Origin: Sphingobacteriales bacterium 44-61
GTDB taxonomy: Bacteria; Bacteroidota; Bacteroidia; Chitinophagales; Chitinophagaceae
Direction: 5' to 3'
NCBI GenBank assembly: GCA_001898405.1
Contig: MKTW01000004.1
Location: 136,156 to 200,155, forward strand
DNA length: 64,000 nt
In this document: positions 8,462 through 17,620 of the stretch, piece after piece
Position numbering within the stretch: position 1 is the stretch's first letter
Layout: each line of letters starts with the position of its first letter
Program-made: the position numbers and the translations under genes
Notes under the pieces: model-generated
The model's input: the letters and a program-made list of their open reading frames with translations, nothing else
Database searches by the model: none
Told to the model about the DNA's origin: nothing

Positions 8462-10093
8462 ATGTGGAAAAAGCATCCAAAGGCTCTTCCTTTCCTGTTC
8501 TTTTCCGAAATGTGGGAAAGATTCGGTTACTATCTCATGATCGGCATCTTTACACTTTATCTTAAAGATGTAAAAGCCGGTTATGCCATGACGGAAGCCG
8601 AATCTGCTGACCTCTATGGCACTTATATCGCACTGGTATTCCTTACACCATTCCTTGGCGGTTTATTGGGTGATCGCTATCTCGGTTACAGCAGATCTAT
8701 CATTCTCGGAGGGATCATGATGGGAATAGGTTATTGCCTGATGTCTGTTCACAATCTCACCATATTATATATTTCCATGACACTGGTAGTTGCTGGAAAT
8801 GGTTTTTTTAAACCCAATATGTCTACTCTCCTCGGAAATGTGTATTCCGTTCCTCAACATCAGCACCAGAAAGATGAAGGATATAATATCTTTTACATGG
8901 GCATTAATCTTGGTGGGTTCATCTGCAATTTTATCAGTGCCCCATTAGTTAACACGTATGGCTGGGGCTATGCATTCTTAGCTGCCGGTGTAGGCATGTT
9001 CATTGGCGTGTGCATTTACCTGGTAGGATTAAAAAACTACAGGATGTATGATGTAAAGAAAGGCATGAGAGAAGGAGATATGCCTTTTGGCAAGATCGTA
9101 CTGGTGATACTGGTCCCTTCTATTATTGCCGGTGTTATTGGCTGGATGATACCAGGCTCTTTGTTTGGTTCTGATTCCACTGATGCATTTATTTTTTCCT
9201 GCATACCCTTACTCTTTTTTTATTCTTCCATTTATTTCAAAGCAGATAAAGAAGAAAAAAGACCCATTGCTGCCATGCTGGCTATTTTTGCTGTAGTAAT
9301 TCTTTTCTGGGCCGTGTTCAAGCAAAACGGCTCTGCTTTAAATACCTGGGCCGATCGATATACAGACCGTGAAGTAACCGGTACTACACAAAAAGTATTT
9401 GATAATCTCTTGCTGGCAAAGCCGGTAACTTATGCAAAAGATAGCATCCCTTTGTATGATCAGCAGTTCCGCCTGCAGAAAGAGGATGGGAAAGTATTGA
9501 CGGAATTTAATTACCCTGTCTATTTTAAAAATGTAGCTGCAGAAAAATTACCCAGGGAAGGGGAGCAGGTGAGTCTTTGGGCCACCAATCTTAGCCAGTC
9601 CATCAACCCGGGTTGGGTGATTGCCCTCACACCGATAGTGATCGCCTTCTTTGCCTGGCGCAGACGCAAAGGAAAAGAGCCTTCCACCGCTACCAAGATT
9701 GCTTATGGGTTACTGATCTCTGCTTTCTCCGCTTTGATAATGATAGCCGCCGTTTATGCAGGTCATAATGGAATAGAGAAAGTCAGTGTATTATGGCTGA
9801 TCAGCAGTTATGGCATAATCACTTTAGGTGAACTATTACTGAGCCCCATGGGTCTTTCCATTGTTTCCAAGCTAAGCCCGGTAAGGATCACTTCGCTGAT
9901 GATGGGCGGATGGTTTGTTTCCACTTCTATCGGCAATAAGCTTTCCGGGGTGCTGGCCACCATGTGGGACAAATATGATCAGAAGGCTAACTATTTCTGG
10001 TTGAATTTTATTTTATTACTGGTAGCAGCAGCACTTGGTTTTATGTTGTTGAAATGGCTTAACAGGGTGATGAAAGAAAAAGGGTTGAAGTAG
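8462..10093 (+). CDS. POT-family peptide transporter, second copy, with variant TM7 motif
   Basis: This 543-residue paralogue of the preceding gene shares its fold: SEMWERFGYY (Glu16, Glu19, Arg20), FKPNMSTLLG and FYMGINLGG. Two things differ. The TM7 motif reads FWAVFKQNGSAL, so the Glu of the first copy is Lys287. A hydrophilic stretch of about 75 residues, rich in charged residues, follows that helix and is missing from the first copy. In characterised POT proteins the TM7 acidic residue is important for proton and peptide coupling, so substrate or coupling may differ. It is probably co-transcribed with the first copy. Confidence 0.93.
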   Translation: MWKKHPKALPFLFFSEMWERFGYYLMIGIFTLYLKDVKAGYAMTEAESADLYGTYIALVFLTPFLGGLLGDRYLGYSRSIILGGIMMGIGYCLMSVHNLTILYISMTLVVAGNGFFKPNMSTLLGNVYSVPQHQHQKDEGYNIFYMGINLGGFICNFISAPLVNTYGWGYAFLAAGVGMFIGVCIYLVGLKNYRMYDVKKGMREGDMPFGKIVLVILVPSIIAGVIGWMIPGSLFGSDSTDAFIFSCIPLLFFYSSIYFKADKEEKRPIAAMLAIFAVVILFWAVFKQNGSALNTWADRYTDREVTGTTQKVFDNLLLAKPVTYAKDSIPLYDQQFRLQKEDGKVLTEFNYPVYFKNVAAEKLPREGEQVSLWATNLSQSINPGWVIALTPIVIAFFAWRRRKGKEPSTATKIAYGLLISAFSALIMIAAVYAGHNGIEKVSVLWLISSYGIITLGELLLSPMGLSIVSKLSPVRITSLMMGGWFVSTSIGNKLSGVLATMWDKYDQKANYFWLNFILLLVAAALGFMLLKWLNRVMKEKGLK

Positions 10094-10146
10094 GAAGAAA
10101 TGTTTGCTTGCTTTCTTTTCCCTATCTTCCGCGCTAAATTAACTGT

Positions 10147-12201
10147 ATGGCAGAACAACCATCCAATTTCAAGCCTTTTGTGGCGCCGGAAACGAATATG
10201 AAGGAATTGACCGTAAAGTCAATTTTATTAGGATCATTATTCGGAGTAATCTTTGGCGCTGCTACTGTTTATCTTGCATTGAAAGCGGGCCTTACTGTAT
10301 CAGCTTCCATTCCTATTGCAGTAATTGCCATTACGCTTGGTAGGCGTTTCTTTAAGACTACCATTCTCGAAAACAATATTATCCAGACAACAGGAAGTGC
10401 AGGTGAAAGTATAGCTGCCGGTGTTTCTTTTACCCTGCCCGGGTTCTTGTTCCTGTCTTCCAAAGACAGTGCTGAATATTTTAATTATGTGACCATATTG
10501 GTCCTTGCTATAGTCGGCGGGTTATTGGGCACATTACTAATGGTGCCATTACGGAAAGCTTTAATCGTTAATGAGCATGATACGCTGCCCTATCCTGAAG
10601 GAACCGCCTGCGGTGATGTATTAAAAGCAGGAGAAAAAGGAGGCGACTTTGCTAAAACTGCTTTCTGGGGATTGGGTGTCGCTTTCTTATATGCAACCTT
10701 GCAAAAAGTACTTCATTTTATTGCTGAAGTGCCTTATATGGCAACCAAGCAGGCAAATAAATTTTTCCCCTCGGCAAAAGTAAGTGGGGAGATCACTCCT
10801 GAATACCTGGGTGTAGGCTACATCATTGGCCCACGTATTGCAGGTGTATTGGTTGCAGGTGGCGTATTAAGCTGGTTGGTGCTTATCCCCTTATTATCCT
10901 TCCTTGTCAATCCTGATCTGATCGCAGCGCAATTAGTAAAGTTTGGCTATTTGTCAAGCCTAACAACAGCAGGAGGAAAAGGTGGATGGGACCCCGTAAC
11001 GCATACTTTTGCTGATTATTCTTCCGCCGTATACTACGCTTATATCCGGCAGATAGGCGCTGGCATGGTAGCAGCAGGCGGTATTATAACCCTGCTCAAA
11101 ACACTTCCTACCATTGTTAAGTCTGTAAAGTCAAGTGTTGCCACTTTAAAAAATTCCAGCACAAGTGGTGCTTCAGTTAAAAGAACAGAAAAAGATCTGA
11201 GCCTGAAGATCGTTGCCTTGGGAAGTCTTGCCCTGATCGTTCTTATTGCTGTATTACCCCAGGTGCCAGGCAGCGGCATTGGTCAAAAATTGCTGATCGG
11301 CCTTCTGGTGGTTTTATTTGGTGCTCTGTTTGTAACAGTGTCGTCACGCATTGTCGGATTGATCGGCTCTTCCAATAATCCTATCAGTGGTATGACTATC
11401 GCAACTGTAATGGGAACCAGCCTGATCTTTATCAGCGTTGGCTGGGGAGGCCCCACCTATGAACCACTCGTACTGGTAGTAGGCGGCATGATATGCATAG
11501 CTGCTGCCAATGCAGGTGCAACATCGCAGGACCTGAAAAGTGGCTTTATTGTAGGTGCCACACCCCGCAATCAGCAAATTGCTTTGTTTGTCGGCGCTAT
11601 AGTATCCTCCATAGTGATAGGCTTAACTATTCAATACCTGGATAAACCAAGTGAAGAGTTGGTTAGCCAGGGAATTCATCATGCTATCGGAACAGAGAAA
11701 CTACCAGCACCGCAAGCAACCTTAATGGCTACCTTAATCAAAGGCATCCAATCGCAGAACCTCGATTGGCAGTTCATCTTTGTAGGAGTATTTATGGCGA
11801 TAGTGATGGAACTATGCGGCATCAAATCGCTAAGCTTTGCAGTGGGTGCTTATTTGCCGCTCTCTACAACTCTTCCGATTTTCATCGGAGGTGCTATCAA
11901 AGGAATAGTTGAAGCAAGAGAGAAAAGGAAAAATATTCATAAGTCTCCTGAAGAAGAGGAATTGGGCAAAGGCAATTTGTTTGCAACTGGCTTAGTTGCA
12001 GGCGGCGCTGTAGCTGGTGTTCTCATTGCCTTTATTAGCGGCTCGGATGGTGGTAAAAAATTCCTGGATAGCGTCAATACTGAACATGGCCTTATGAGCT
12101 CACTCGGTGAAAATGGCTATTTCATACTGGGCGTTTTATTTTTTGCAGTAATGTCAGGCATCCTGTATAAAATTGCCGTAGGCCAGAAAAAAGGTATTTA
12201 A
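10147..12201 (+). CDS. OPT-family oligopeptide transporter
   Basis: The 684-residue polytopic protein matches the oligopeptide transporter (OPT) family, which is unrelated to POT and moves longer peptides or metal chelates by proton symport. Supporting segments include ALKAGLTVSASIPIAVIAIT near residue 45, the internal NNIIQTTGSAGESIAAG near 75, LPYPEGTACGDVLKAG near 147, and GATPRNQQIALFVG near 470. About 14-16 membrane helices are apparent and the length is typical of bacterial OPT proteins. It follows the two POT genes on the same strand after 53 bases and ends at the long palindrome at 12213. Confidence 0.93.
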   Translation: MAEQPSNFKPFVAPETNMKELTVKSILLGSLFGVIFGAATVYLALKAGLTVSASIPIAVIAITLGRRFFKTTILENNIIQTTGSAGESIAAGVSFTLPGFLFLSSKDSAEYFNYVTILVLAIVGGLLGTLLMVPLRKALIVNEHDTLPYPEGTACGDVLKAGEKGGDFAKTAFWGLGVAFLYATLQKVLHFIAEVPYMATKQANKFFPSAKVSGEITPEYLGVGYIIGPRIAGVLVAGGVLSWLVLIPLLSFLVNPDLIAAQLVKFGYLSSLTTAGGKGGWDPVTHTFADYSSAVYYAYIRQIGAGMVAAGGIITLLKTLPTIVKSVKSSVATLKNSSTSGASVKRTEKDLSLKIVALGSLALIVLIAVLPQVPGSGIGQKLLIGLLVVLFGALFVTVSSRIVGLIGSSNNPISGMTIATVMGTSLIFISVGWGGPTYEPLVLVVGGMICIAAANAGATSQDLKSGFIVGATPRNQQIALFVGAIVSSIVIGLTIQYLDKPSEELVSQGIHHAIGTEKLPAPQATLMATLIKGIQSQNLDWQFIFVGVFMAIVMELCGIKSLSFAVGAYLPLSTTLPIFIGGAIKGIVEAREKRKNIHKSPEEEELGKGNLFATGLVAGGAVAGVLIAFISGSDGGKKFLDSVNTEHGLMSSLGENGYFILGVLFFAVMSGILYKIAVGQKKGI

Positions 12202-12212
12202 TCATTTTATTT

Positions 12213-12275
12213 CTTTGTGTTCTTTGTTGTCTTAGTGGGATAATATATCCCACTAAGACAACAAAGAACACAAAG
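12213..12275. repeat. Long palindrome, family B copy 1, between convergent genes
   Basis: Arms of 30 bases (12213-12242 and 12246-12275) are perfectly complementary around a 3-base ATA loop. The right arm is followed by CTTTTTCTT, so on the plus strand it can also act as a terminator for the OPT gene. Aligned to the right arm at 50599 it shares 21 of 28 bases (CTTTGTGT at one end, TGTCTTnGTGGGA at the other), so both belong to one repeat family. Confidence 0.9.
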
Positions 12276-12282
12276 CTTTTTC

Positions 12283-13482
12283 TTAAATAAAATCCATATA
12301 CCCATATTCCCGGCCAAGTATCTTTGTCGCATCCGCATTCAGCCACTTATTCAATACCGTAGCATACACATCCTTAAAGTCCACTTTATGCTTCAGGTCA
12401 CCTTCATTCAGATCTGAAAGATCAGGTAAAGGATTGATCAAACCTTTTTTCTTCAAACCTCCACTCACCAGGAACATATTATTCGCAGTGCCATGATCAG
12501 TGCCGCCGCTGGCATTTTGTGAAACCCGTCTTCCAAACTCAGAGAACGTAAACAGCAACACATCGTCAAAACGGCCATTTGCTTTCAGATCTTTCGTAAA
12601 TGCACGGATGGCACTACTCAGTTCGGTAAAAAGGCGTTGCTGCTGCATATCCTGGTTTGTATGCGTATCAAAACTTCCCAGCGACACGTAGTAAACTTTG
12701 GTATTGATATCAGAAAAGATCAGTGAAGCGATCGTTTTCATGCTTGTTCCCAGCTCTGTTGCGGGATATTGCGCTGAAGTGGGATGCAAACGGCTTTGCT
12801 TGAAAATATAATCTGCGGATGACAGCGTTTCCGCCATGGTTTTATATAAATAATCCACCGGTTGCTCACCATTTGCCTCCGGGTGATGCTTCATTACATC
12901 ACGGAAAAATTTTTCATTGGCCGTGCCATATAAGCGCCGCGGGTCTTTTACGGCAATACCTTTCACATGTTCACCTTTCATGGATAGACTGAGTATATCA
13001 TCCATCTCAATTGCCTGTGTAGGCTTATCACAGCCCTGGCACTGCGCATCGAGGTAGCGGCCTATCCAGCCTGCATTCCAGTATTCGTTGCTTTGGCTGG
13101 CTGTTTGCCAAATGTCCATGCTACGGAAATGCGAGCGATCGGGATTAGGATACCCGACACTATTGAGAATGGCAAGGCTGCCATCATCATACAGTTCTTT
13201 CATCCCTGTCAATGCAGGATGCAGCCCCGCCTCGCCTGTCAGTGAAAGTGCCTTTGATTTTTCAATACCCAAACGCGGACGGGCTTTATGATAAAGATCG
13301 TTTCCTATAGGGATAACAGTGTTCAACCCATCATTTCCTCCGCTCAATTGCAACACCACTACCACCTTATTACCCGGTGGCACCATAGCCTTCCCTTCAA
13401 ACGCTTTCAGGAATTTGGGCAGCATCAGCGAAGCTGTTGCCAGTGAACCCAGTTGGATGAATTCTTTTCTTTTAAACAACAT
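12283..13482 (-). CDS. DUF1501 domain-containing exported protein
   Basis: The 399-residue product begins MLFKRKEFIQLGSLATAS, a basic-hydrophobic start resembling an export signal without a clear twin-Arg pair. The rest matches the DUF1501 family, distantly related to the alkaline phosphatase/sulfatase superfamily: LQLSGGNDGLNTVIP near residue 43, GYPNPDRSHFRSMDIWQ near 110, LGSFDTHTNQ near 270, and SEFGRR followed by GTDHG near 315-330. These are the putative metal-binding positions. It is 18 bases downstream of the DUF1800 gene; the pairing of the two families is well known but its role is not established. Confidence 0.92.
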   Translation of the reverse strand: MLFKRKEFIQLGSLATASLMLPKFLKAFEGKAMVPPGNKVVVVLQLSGGNDGLNTVIPIGNDLYHKARPRLGIEKSKALSLTGEAGLHPALTGMKELYDDGSLAILNSVGYPNPDRSHFRSMDIWQTASQSNEYWNAGWIGRYLDAQCQGCDKPTQAIEMDDILSLSMKGEHVKGIAVKDPRRLYGTANEKFFRDVMKHHPEANGEQPVDYLYKTMAETLSSADYIFKQSRLHPTSAQYPATELGTSMKTIASLIFSDINTKVYYVSLGSFDTHTNQDMQQQRLFTELSSAIRAFTKDLKANGRFDDVLLFTFSEFGRRVSQNASGGTDHGTANNMFLVSGGLKKKGLINPLPDLSDLNEGDLKHKVDFKDVYATVLNKWLNADATKILGREYGYMDFI

Positions 13483-13500
13483 GATGATAAGTTTGAAGGG

Positions 13501-14988
13501 TTAACAAAGCTGGTATTCCGGTGTGCTCATGATCTGTATGGTGGCCGACCGGATAAAAGCTTCGCGGTTGTTTTCATCTGAATACTGCCGGATGATATCT
13601 GCACTGACAGCTGTATTCGTTTGCAATAAAATACCTGCCATTGCATTCACCAATGCTTCCCTTTGTGTTTTACTGAAATAATTAATGTAGCCGGCCCATT
13701 CTATATTGGCATTGATAGGTCTTGTGCCACGGGCCCCGCCCAGTTTTTGTGCTTTGGGCCGGCGGGCGACTGCTGCAGGGTTACCCTCATCCCTCATGCC
13801 CATCATCTGGTCATCGTCATCCTTGGGTCTTACATTCATTTCATCTTCGTCGTTGAACAATTGCGGTATGCGCATACGCATCATCAGTGTGCTGCTGTCG
13901 ATCCAGGTTTTTCCTCCTGCCCATCCTGCCACATTGGGCGGATAGAACAGCATTTGGCCAAGTATGCGCTGCAGGATCAGCATCGATTCATCATTTTCCA
14001 GCGTCATTAGCAGCATGCGTTGAATGCCTGCCAGCAATTCCACGGGCGATTTGATATGGGTACCGATATTCTTTTCATCAAAAAACCAATCGCTCGTGAA
14101 TATATCTTCCATTAAGGCCGATATTTCATATTCGGATTTATAAAACCGGTCGGCCAACCATTCTATTCTCTCCTGGTCAGGCTGATCGTTTACAAAAAAC
14201 CGGTAGATCTTGGTACAGATAAAACGGGCCGTTTGCTTTTCTTCCAGTAATATATTCAGCACAGCATCACCATCCAGTTTTCCGGTGCGGCCAAGCACAG
14301 TTTTAATGCCATCATCATGCTGCCCTTTACGGAAAATAAAATCTCCTTGCAAATTGGAACTCCAGCCGGTGAAAGCACGGGCGGCTTCCTTAATATCGTT
14401 CTCTGAATAATGACCCCGGCCAATCGTGAAAAGCTCCATCACTTCGCGTGCAAAATTTTCATTGGGATGGCCTTTCCGGTTTTGCTGATTGTTAAGGAAA
14501 TTGAGCATGGCAGCACTATGCGAAACTTCTTTGAGCAGGATGCCGAAATTACCCAGTGCATTCTGGCGGATCACATCGATCAGTTCCTGCTGGTAAAAAA
14601 CATTCAGATTGCGGCAGGCAAAATGGCCATGCCAGAAGAAAGCCATTTTTTCCCGCAACTGCGCTCCGCTATTGATCATTTCTTTAAGCCAGGTGAGATT
14701 GAGATTACGAACGCCTTCCCTGTTTTTACGTTGAATGGTCTTTCTTTGCTCAGGCGTCAGCTCTTTCAGTTTCTCCATACGGCCTACTTCTCCCACACCC
14801 ATTACCAGGCCTTTCAGATAGTTGTCGGCCACATTCATATACACCGGCTTTTTTTCTGATGCTTTTACCAGGGCTTTGTAAAATTGTTTGGGAGTGAATT
14901 GGCGGAGATCTTCCAGTTGCTCAACGGCCGGGCCAAAACCGGCACGCCAGAGAAGATGCTGATTTTTTAACTGGTTGGTCAATGACAT
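13501..14988 (-). CDS. DUF1800 domain-containing protein
   Basis: The 495-residue protein matches DUF1800, a helical family almost always encoded next to DUF1501. Typical segments are HLLWRAGFGPAVEQLEDL near residue 11, MAFFWHGHFAC near 115, NENFAREVMELFTIG near 175, ARAFTGWS near 210 and LFYPPNVAGWAGGKTWID near 350. A polar, acidic insert rich in Asp and Met lies at about 380-410. No signal peptide is obvious. The gene starts the two-gene unit with DUF1501; a role in export or surface display is only speculation from the wider literature. Confidence 0.92.
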   Translation of the reverse strand: MSLTNQLKNQHLLWRAGFGPAVEQLEDLRQFTPKQFYKALVKASEKKPVYMNVADNYLKGLVMGVGEVGRMEKLKELTPEQRKTIQRKNREGVRNLNLTWLKEMINSGAQLREKMAFFWHGHFACRNLNVFYQQELIDVIRQNALGNFGILLKEVSHSAAMLNFLNNQQNRKGHPNENFAREVMELFTIGRGHYSENDIKEAARAFTGWSSNLQGDFIFRKGQHDDGIKTVLGRTGKLDGDAVLNILLEEKQTARFICTKIYRFFVNDQPDQERIEWLADRFYKSEYEISALMEDIFTSDWFFDEKNIGTHIKSPVELLAGIQRMLLMTLENDESMLILQRILGQMLFYPPNVAGWAGGKTWIDSSTLMMRMRIPQLFNDEDEMNVRPKDDDDQMMGMRDEGNPAAVARRPKAQKLGGARGTRPINANIEWAGYINYFSKTQREALVNAMAGILLQTNTAVSADIIRQYSDENNREAFIRSATIQIMSTPEYQLC

Positions 14989-15039
14989 GCGTCAATTTTG
15001 GGGTAAGACCGGGAAAAAATGAGGAGGTTTAATCCTGTA

Positions 15040-15067
15040 AATAAAGAAGGGCTGCCAATGGCAGCCC
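15040..15067 (-). terminator. Terminator for the barrel gene at 15154
   Basis: On the minus strand GGGCTGCC and GGCAGCCC (15060-15067 and 15049-15056) pair around a 3-base loop and are followed by TTCTTTATTT. It lies about 90 bases after the stop codon at 15154. Confidence 0.8.
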
Positions 15068-15153
15068 GGGATAAGATCAGGGTTAATGGTTGGTTTTGAT
15101 ATATCAGGCCCTTATTTGATAAAGATGGGTTGACTTGTAAAAGGAAGTATCGT

Positions 15154-15804
15154 TTAATTCAACAATAAACGGAAGCCGAGATAAAACGGAGAAAAATTAT
15201 CCAGGCTACTGGACAGGCTAAAACCGGTTGTTTTATACTCGTTTACCTGGGAATCGGTCACGGTTCTTTTACCGCTGGCATAATTAATGGCTAAAAGATC
15301 ATAAAAACCGATTTCCAGTTGCAGTTTTTTACTGATGGTGTAAGACATGCCAGGATAAGCACTGAGCGTTGTGTTAAAAGTTTTTGTAACATCTGAGTAA
15401 GTGACATTGGTAGAATTAATTTCATACCTATCGAATCTTACACCAAGCCTACCTTGCGCAAAAATTGAAAACCCACTATTGCCAAGTTGTTTATATTTCC
15501 TCAGAAAGATGCCGCCGCCATAGGCGCGGTTTTTCTGCTCCGATACACCTCCACCAGTCTCGTTAAGACCGGCCATCGCAATCAGATCAACACCCAGCAC
15601 CAGGTTTTCCCTGATAGCTTTTCCAAATACGGGAGAGATAGTAAACCCCTTTTGCTTTGAATTGACAGTATCAGCACTTTTGGTCCTTGATGTATTGCCA
15701 CTGATATCGCCACCGAGAAATGTGGCTCCTTTTTTTATCTGGGCATCTGTTACAGATACGATGCATACAGTAGCAATCAAAACTAAGAGTAAATACTTTT
15801 TCAT
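15154..15804 (-). CDS. Outer-membrane beta-barrel protein of unknown function
   Basis: The 216-residue product has a signal peptide ending near VTDAQ (residue 22), then alternating beta strands with Gly/Asn turns, closing in FSPFYLGFRLLLN. This is a typical small barrel of about eight to ten strands. No enzymatic motif is visible. A CATATTTG element at 15847-15840, with TTG about 18 bases upstream, is a near-consensus promoter. The gene stands between the terminator of the haem lipoprotein gene and its own terminator, so it is probably monocistronic. Confidence 0.82.
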   Translation of the reverse strand: MKKYLLLVLIATVCIVSVTDAQIKKGATFLGGDISGNTSRTKSADTVNSKQKGFTISPVFGKAIRENLVLGVDLIAMAGLNETGGGVSEQKNRAYGGGIFLRKYKQLGNSGFSIFAQGRLGVRFDRYEINSTNVTYSDVTKTFNTTLSAYPGMSYTISKKLQLEIGFYDLLAINYASGKRTVTDSQVNEYKTTGFSLSSSLDNFSPFYLGFRLLLN

Positions 15805-15852
15805 AATGACTGATTTTGGTTAGTGAATACATATCAGCACAAATATGAAAAA

Positions 15853-15885
15853 CAAAAAACGAAACCAACCATACGGTTGATTTCG
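15853..15885 (-). terminator. Terminator of the haem lipoprotein gene
   Basis: On the minus strand CGAAATCAACC (15885-15875) and GGTTGGTTTCG (15870-15860) pair at 10 of 11 positions around GTAT, then TTTTTTGTTTTT follows. The same bases overlap the -33 region of the next gene. Confidence 0.75.
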
Positions 15886-15933
15886 TTTAACATCGTTTTA
15901 TCTTAATTAAAATTAAAATACGTTGAATGCAGC

Positions 15934-16263
15934 TTATCCTTTCTTTGCATTTGCTTTAACATATGCTGTAACCTGTGCTGCTTGTACAGAGTCAAGTCTT
16001 GCTTTCGGGATCATCGCTTTTAAAATAGGCTGCCAACCTTCAACAGTCCATTTATCTACAGGCTTTGTAGCATGACATTTTGAACACTTTGTAGTGAAGA
16101 TCGCATGACCAGCTTCGATATCTGCTGCTGATGCAACAGCTTCAGCAGGTTTGGCAGGAGCAGCAGGAATGTCGGTACGGTCAGCTACGGTAGGCACTGT
16201 TTTACGATGACACGCCATGAAGATGAACGCAGCGGCAGCAGCAAACAAAAATGTTTTTCTCAT
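15934..16263 (-). CDS. Mono-haem c-type cytochrome lipoprotein
   Basis: This 109-residue protein has a lipoprotein signal ending in FIFMAC (Cys18), a short Ala/Pro/Val linker, and a compact cytochrome c-like domain at about residues 45-105 with one haem motif CSKCH. A Met in LKAMIP is the likely distal ligand. It should be anchored to a membrane facing the periplasm and carry electrons; partner enzymes are not in the window. It lies downstream of serS on the same strand, about 75 bases away, and is followed by a terminator. Confidence 0.88.
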   Translation of the reverse strand: MRKTFLFAAAAAFIFMACHRKTVPTVADRTDIPAAPAKPAEAVASAADIEAGHAIFTTKCSKCHATKPVDKWTVEGWQPILKAMIPKARLDSVQAAQVTAYVKANAKKG

Positions 16264-16338
16264 TGTACTATTTAAATTTTACCAGTAAAATACAGCATCC
16301 GGCTCTATTTCAAAAACCATTTATAAATCTTTAACCAA

Positions 16339-17610
16339 TTAGTCGATCACCTTTGCACCAAAATATGGATGCAATACTTCGGGCAACTGTATACCTGCCG
16401 CTGTTTGGTTATTTTCCAGCAGGCAGGCAACGATCCTGGGCAGGGCAAGTGAGCTGCCGTTCAATGAATGCAGCAACTGCGTTTTACCACCCGCATCCTT
16501 AAAGCGGATCTTCATCCTGTTGGTCTGGTATGCTTCAAAATTGGAAACAGAACTCACTTCCAGCCATCTTTCCTGCGCTGCACTGTACACTTCAAAATCG
16601 TAGGTAAAGGCTGAAGTAAAGCTCATATCGCCACCACAAAGCGCCAGGATACGATAAGGAAGCTGCAGGCTGATCAGCAGCTTCTCAACATGGCTTACCA
16701 TTTCTTCCAATGCCTCATAGCTTTTATCAGGATGCGTCAGCTGCACCAGCTCCACTTTTTCAAACTGGTGAACACGGTTCAACCCCCTTACATCCTTGCC
16801 AAAGCTTCCAGCTTCACGACGGAAACAGGGTGAGTAAGCCGTCATGCGGATAGGCAGGTCATCGGCTTTTACAATTTCATCGCGATAGATATTGGTAACC
16901 GGCACTTCAGAAGTAGGGATCATATACAGGTTATCTTCCTGCATGTAATACATCTGGCCTTCTTTATCCGGAAGCTGACCTGTTCCATAAGCAGTGGCTT
17001 CATTCACCATAAACGGCGGCAGATACTCTGTGTAGCCCGCGGATGTATTAAAATCAAGAAAATACTGGATCAATGCCCGTTGAAGCTTCGCTCCTTTCCC
17101 TTTGTATAGGGGGAAGCCGCTACCGGTTATCTTGGCGCCTGTTTCAAAATCAACAATATCATACTGTCGGATCAGGTCCCAATGCGGCACAGCACCAGCT
17201 GGAAGCTGCGGCTTAATACCTCCTTCCCTGACCACTGCATTGTCGGCCGGCGTTTTACCGGCAGGCACTTTATCAGATGGCAGGTTAGGCAGTTTTATTA
17301 AAAGATCATGCACCTGCTTTTCCGTTTCTGCGAGTTTTTCGGCAATAGGCTGAAGGGAGGCATTAAGGCCGGCTACTGCCTGTTTTTTTGCTTCCGCTTC
17401 TTCCTTCTGGCCCTTGGCCATCAGTTGGCCGATCTCTTTGGAAATGCTGTTGACCTGCGATTTATTGGTATCAAACTCTAACTGTAGTTTCTTACGTTGA
17501 TCATCCAGGGCAATGATCTCATCTACCAGCCCTGGCTCGGCGAAATATTTGACGCCCAACTTGTTCTTAACCCCCTGCGGGTCCTGGCGCAACTGCTGTA
17601 ACTGCAACAT
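16339..17610 (-). CDS. serS: Seryl-tRNA synthetase
   Basis: Class II synthetase charging tRNA-Ser (and tRNA-Sec where present). The product is 423 residues when started at the ATG at 17610 (MLQLQQLRQDPQGVKNKL); the longer frame to 17682 would add 24 residues with no homology and run through the promoter. The amino-terminal helical arm (about 30-100) is present. Motif 2 is FRREAGSFGKDVRGLNRVHQ and motif 3 is NGSSLALPRIVACLLENNQ. A perfect -7 box TATCTTTG on the minus strand lies at 17634-17627, just upstream. Confidence 0.97.
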   Translation of the reverse strand: MLQLQQLRQDPQGVKNKLGVKYFAEPGLVDEIIALDDQRKKLQLEFDTNKSQVNSISKEIGQLMAKGQKEEAEAKKQAVAGLNASLQPIAEKLAETEKQVHDLLIKLPNLPSDKVPAGKTPADNAVVREGGIKPQLPAGAVPHWDLIRQYDIVDFETGAKITGSGFPLYKGKGAKLQRALIQYFLDFNTSAGYTEYLPPFMVNEATAYGTGQLPDKEGQMYYMQEDNLYMIPTSEVPVTNIYRDEIVKADDLPIRMTAYSPCFRREAGSFGKDVRGLNRVHQFEKVELVQLTHPDKSYEALEEMVSHVEKLLISLQLPYRILALCGGDMSFTSAFTYDFEVYSAAQERWLEVSSVSNFEAYQTNRMKIRFKDAGGKTQLLHSLNGSSLALPRIVACLLENNQTAAGIQLPEVLHPYFGAKVID

Positions 17611-17620
17611 TTGATTTGAA

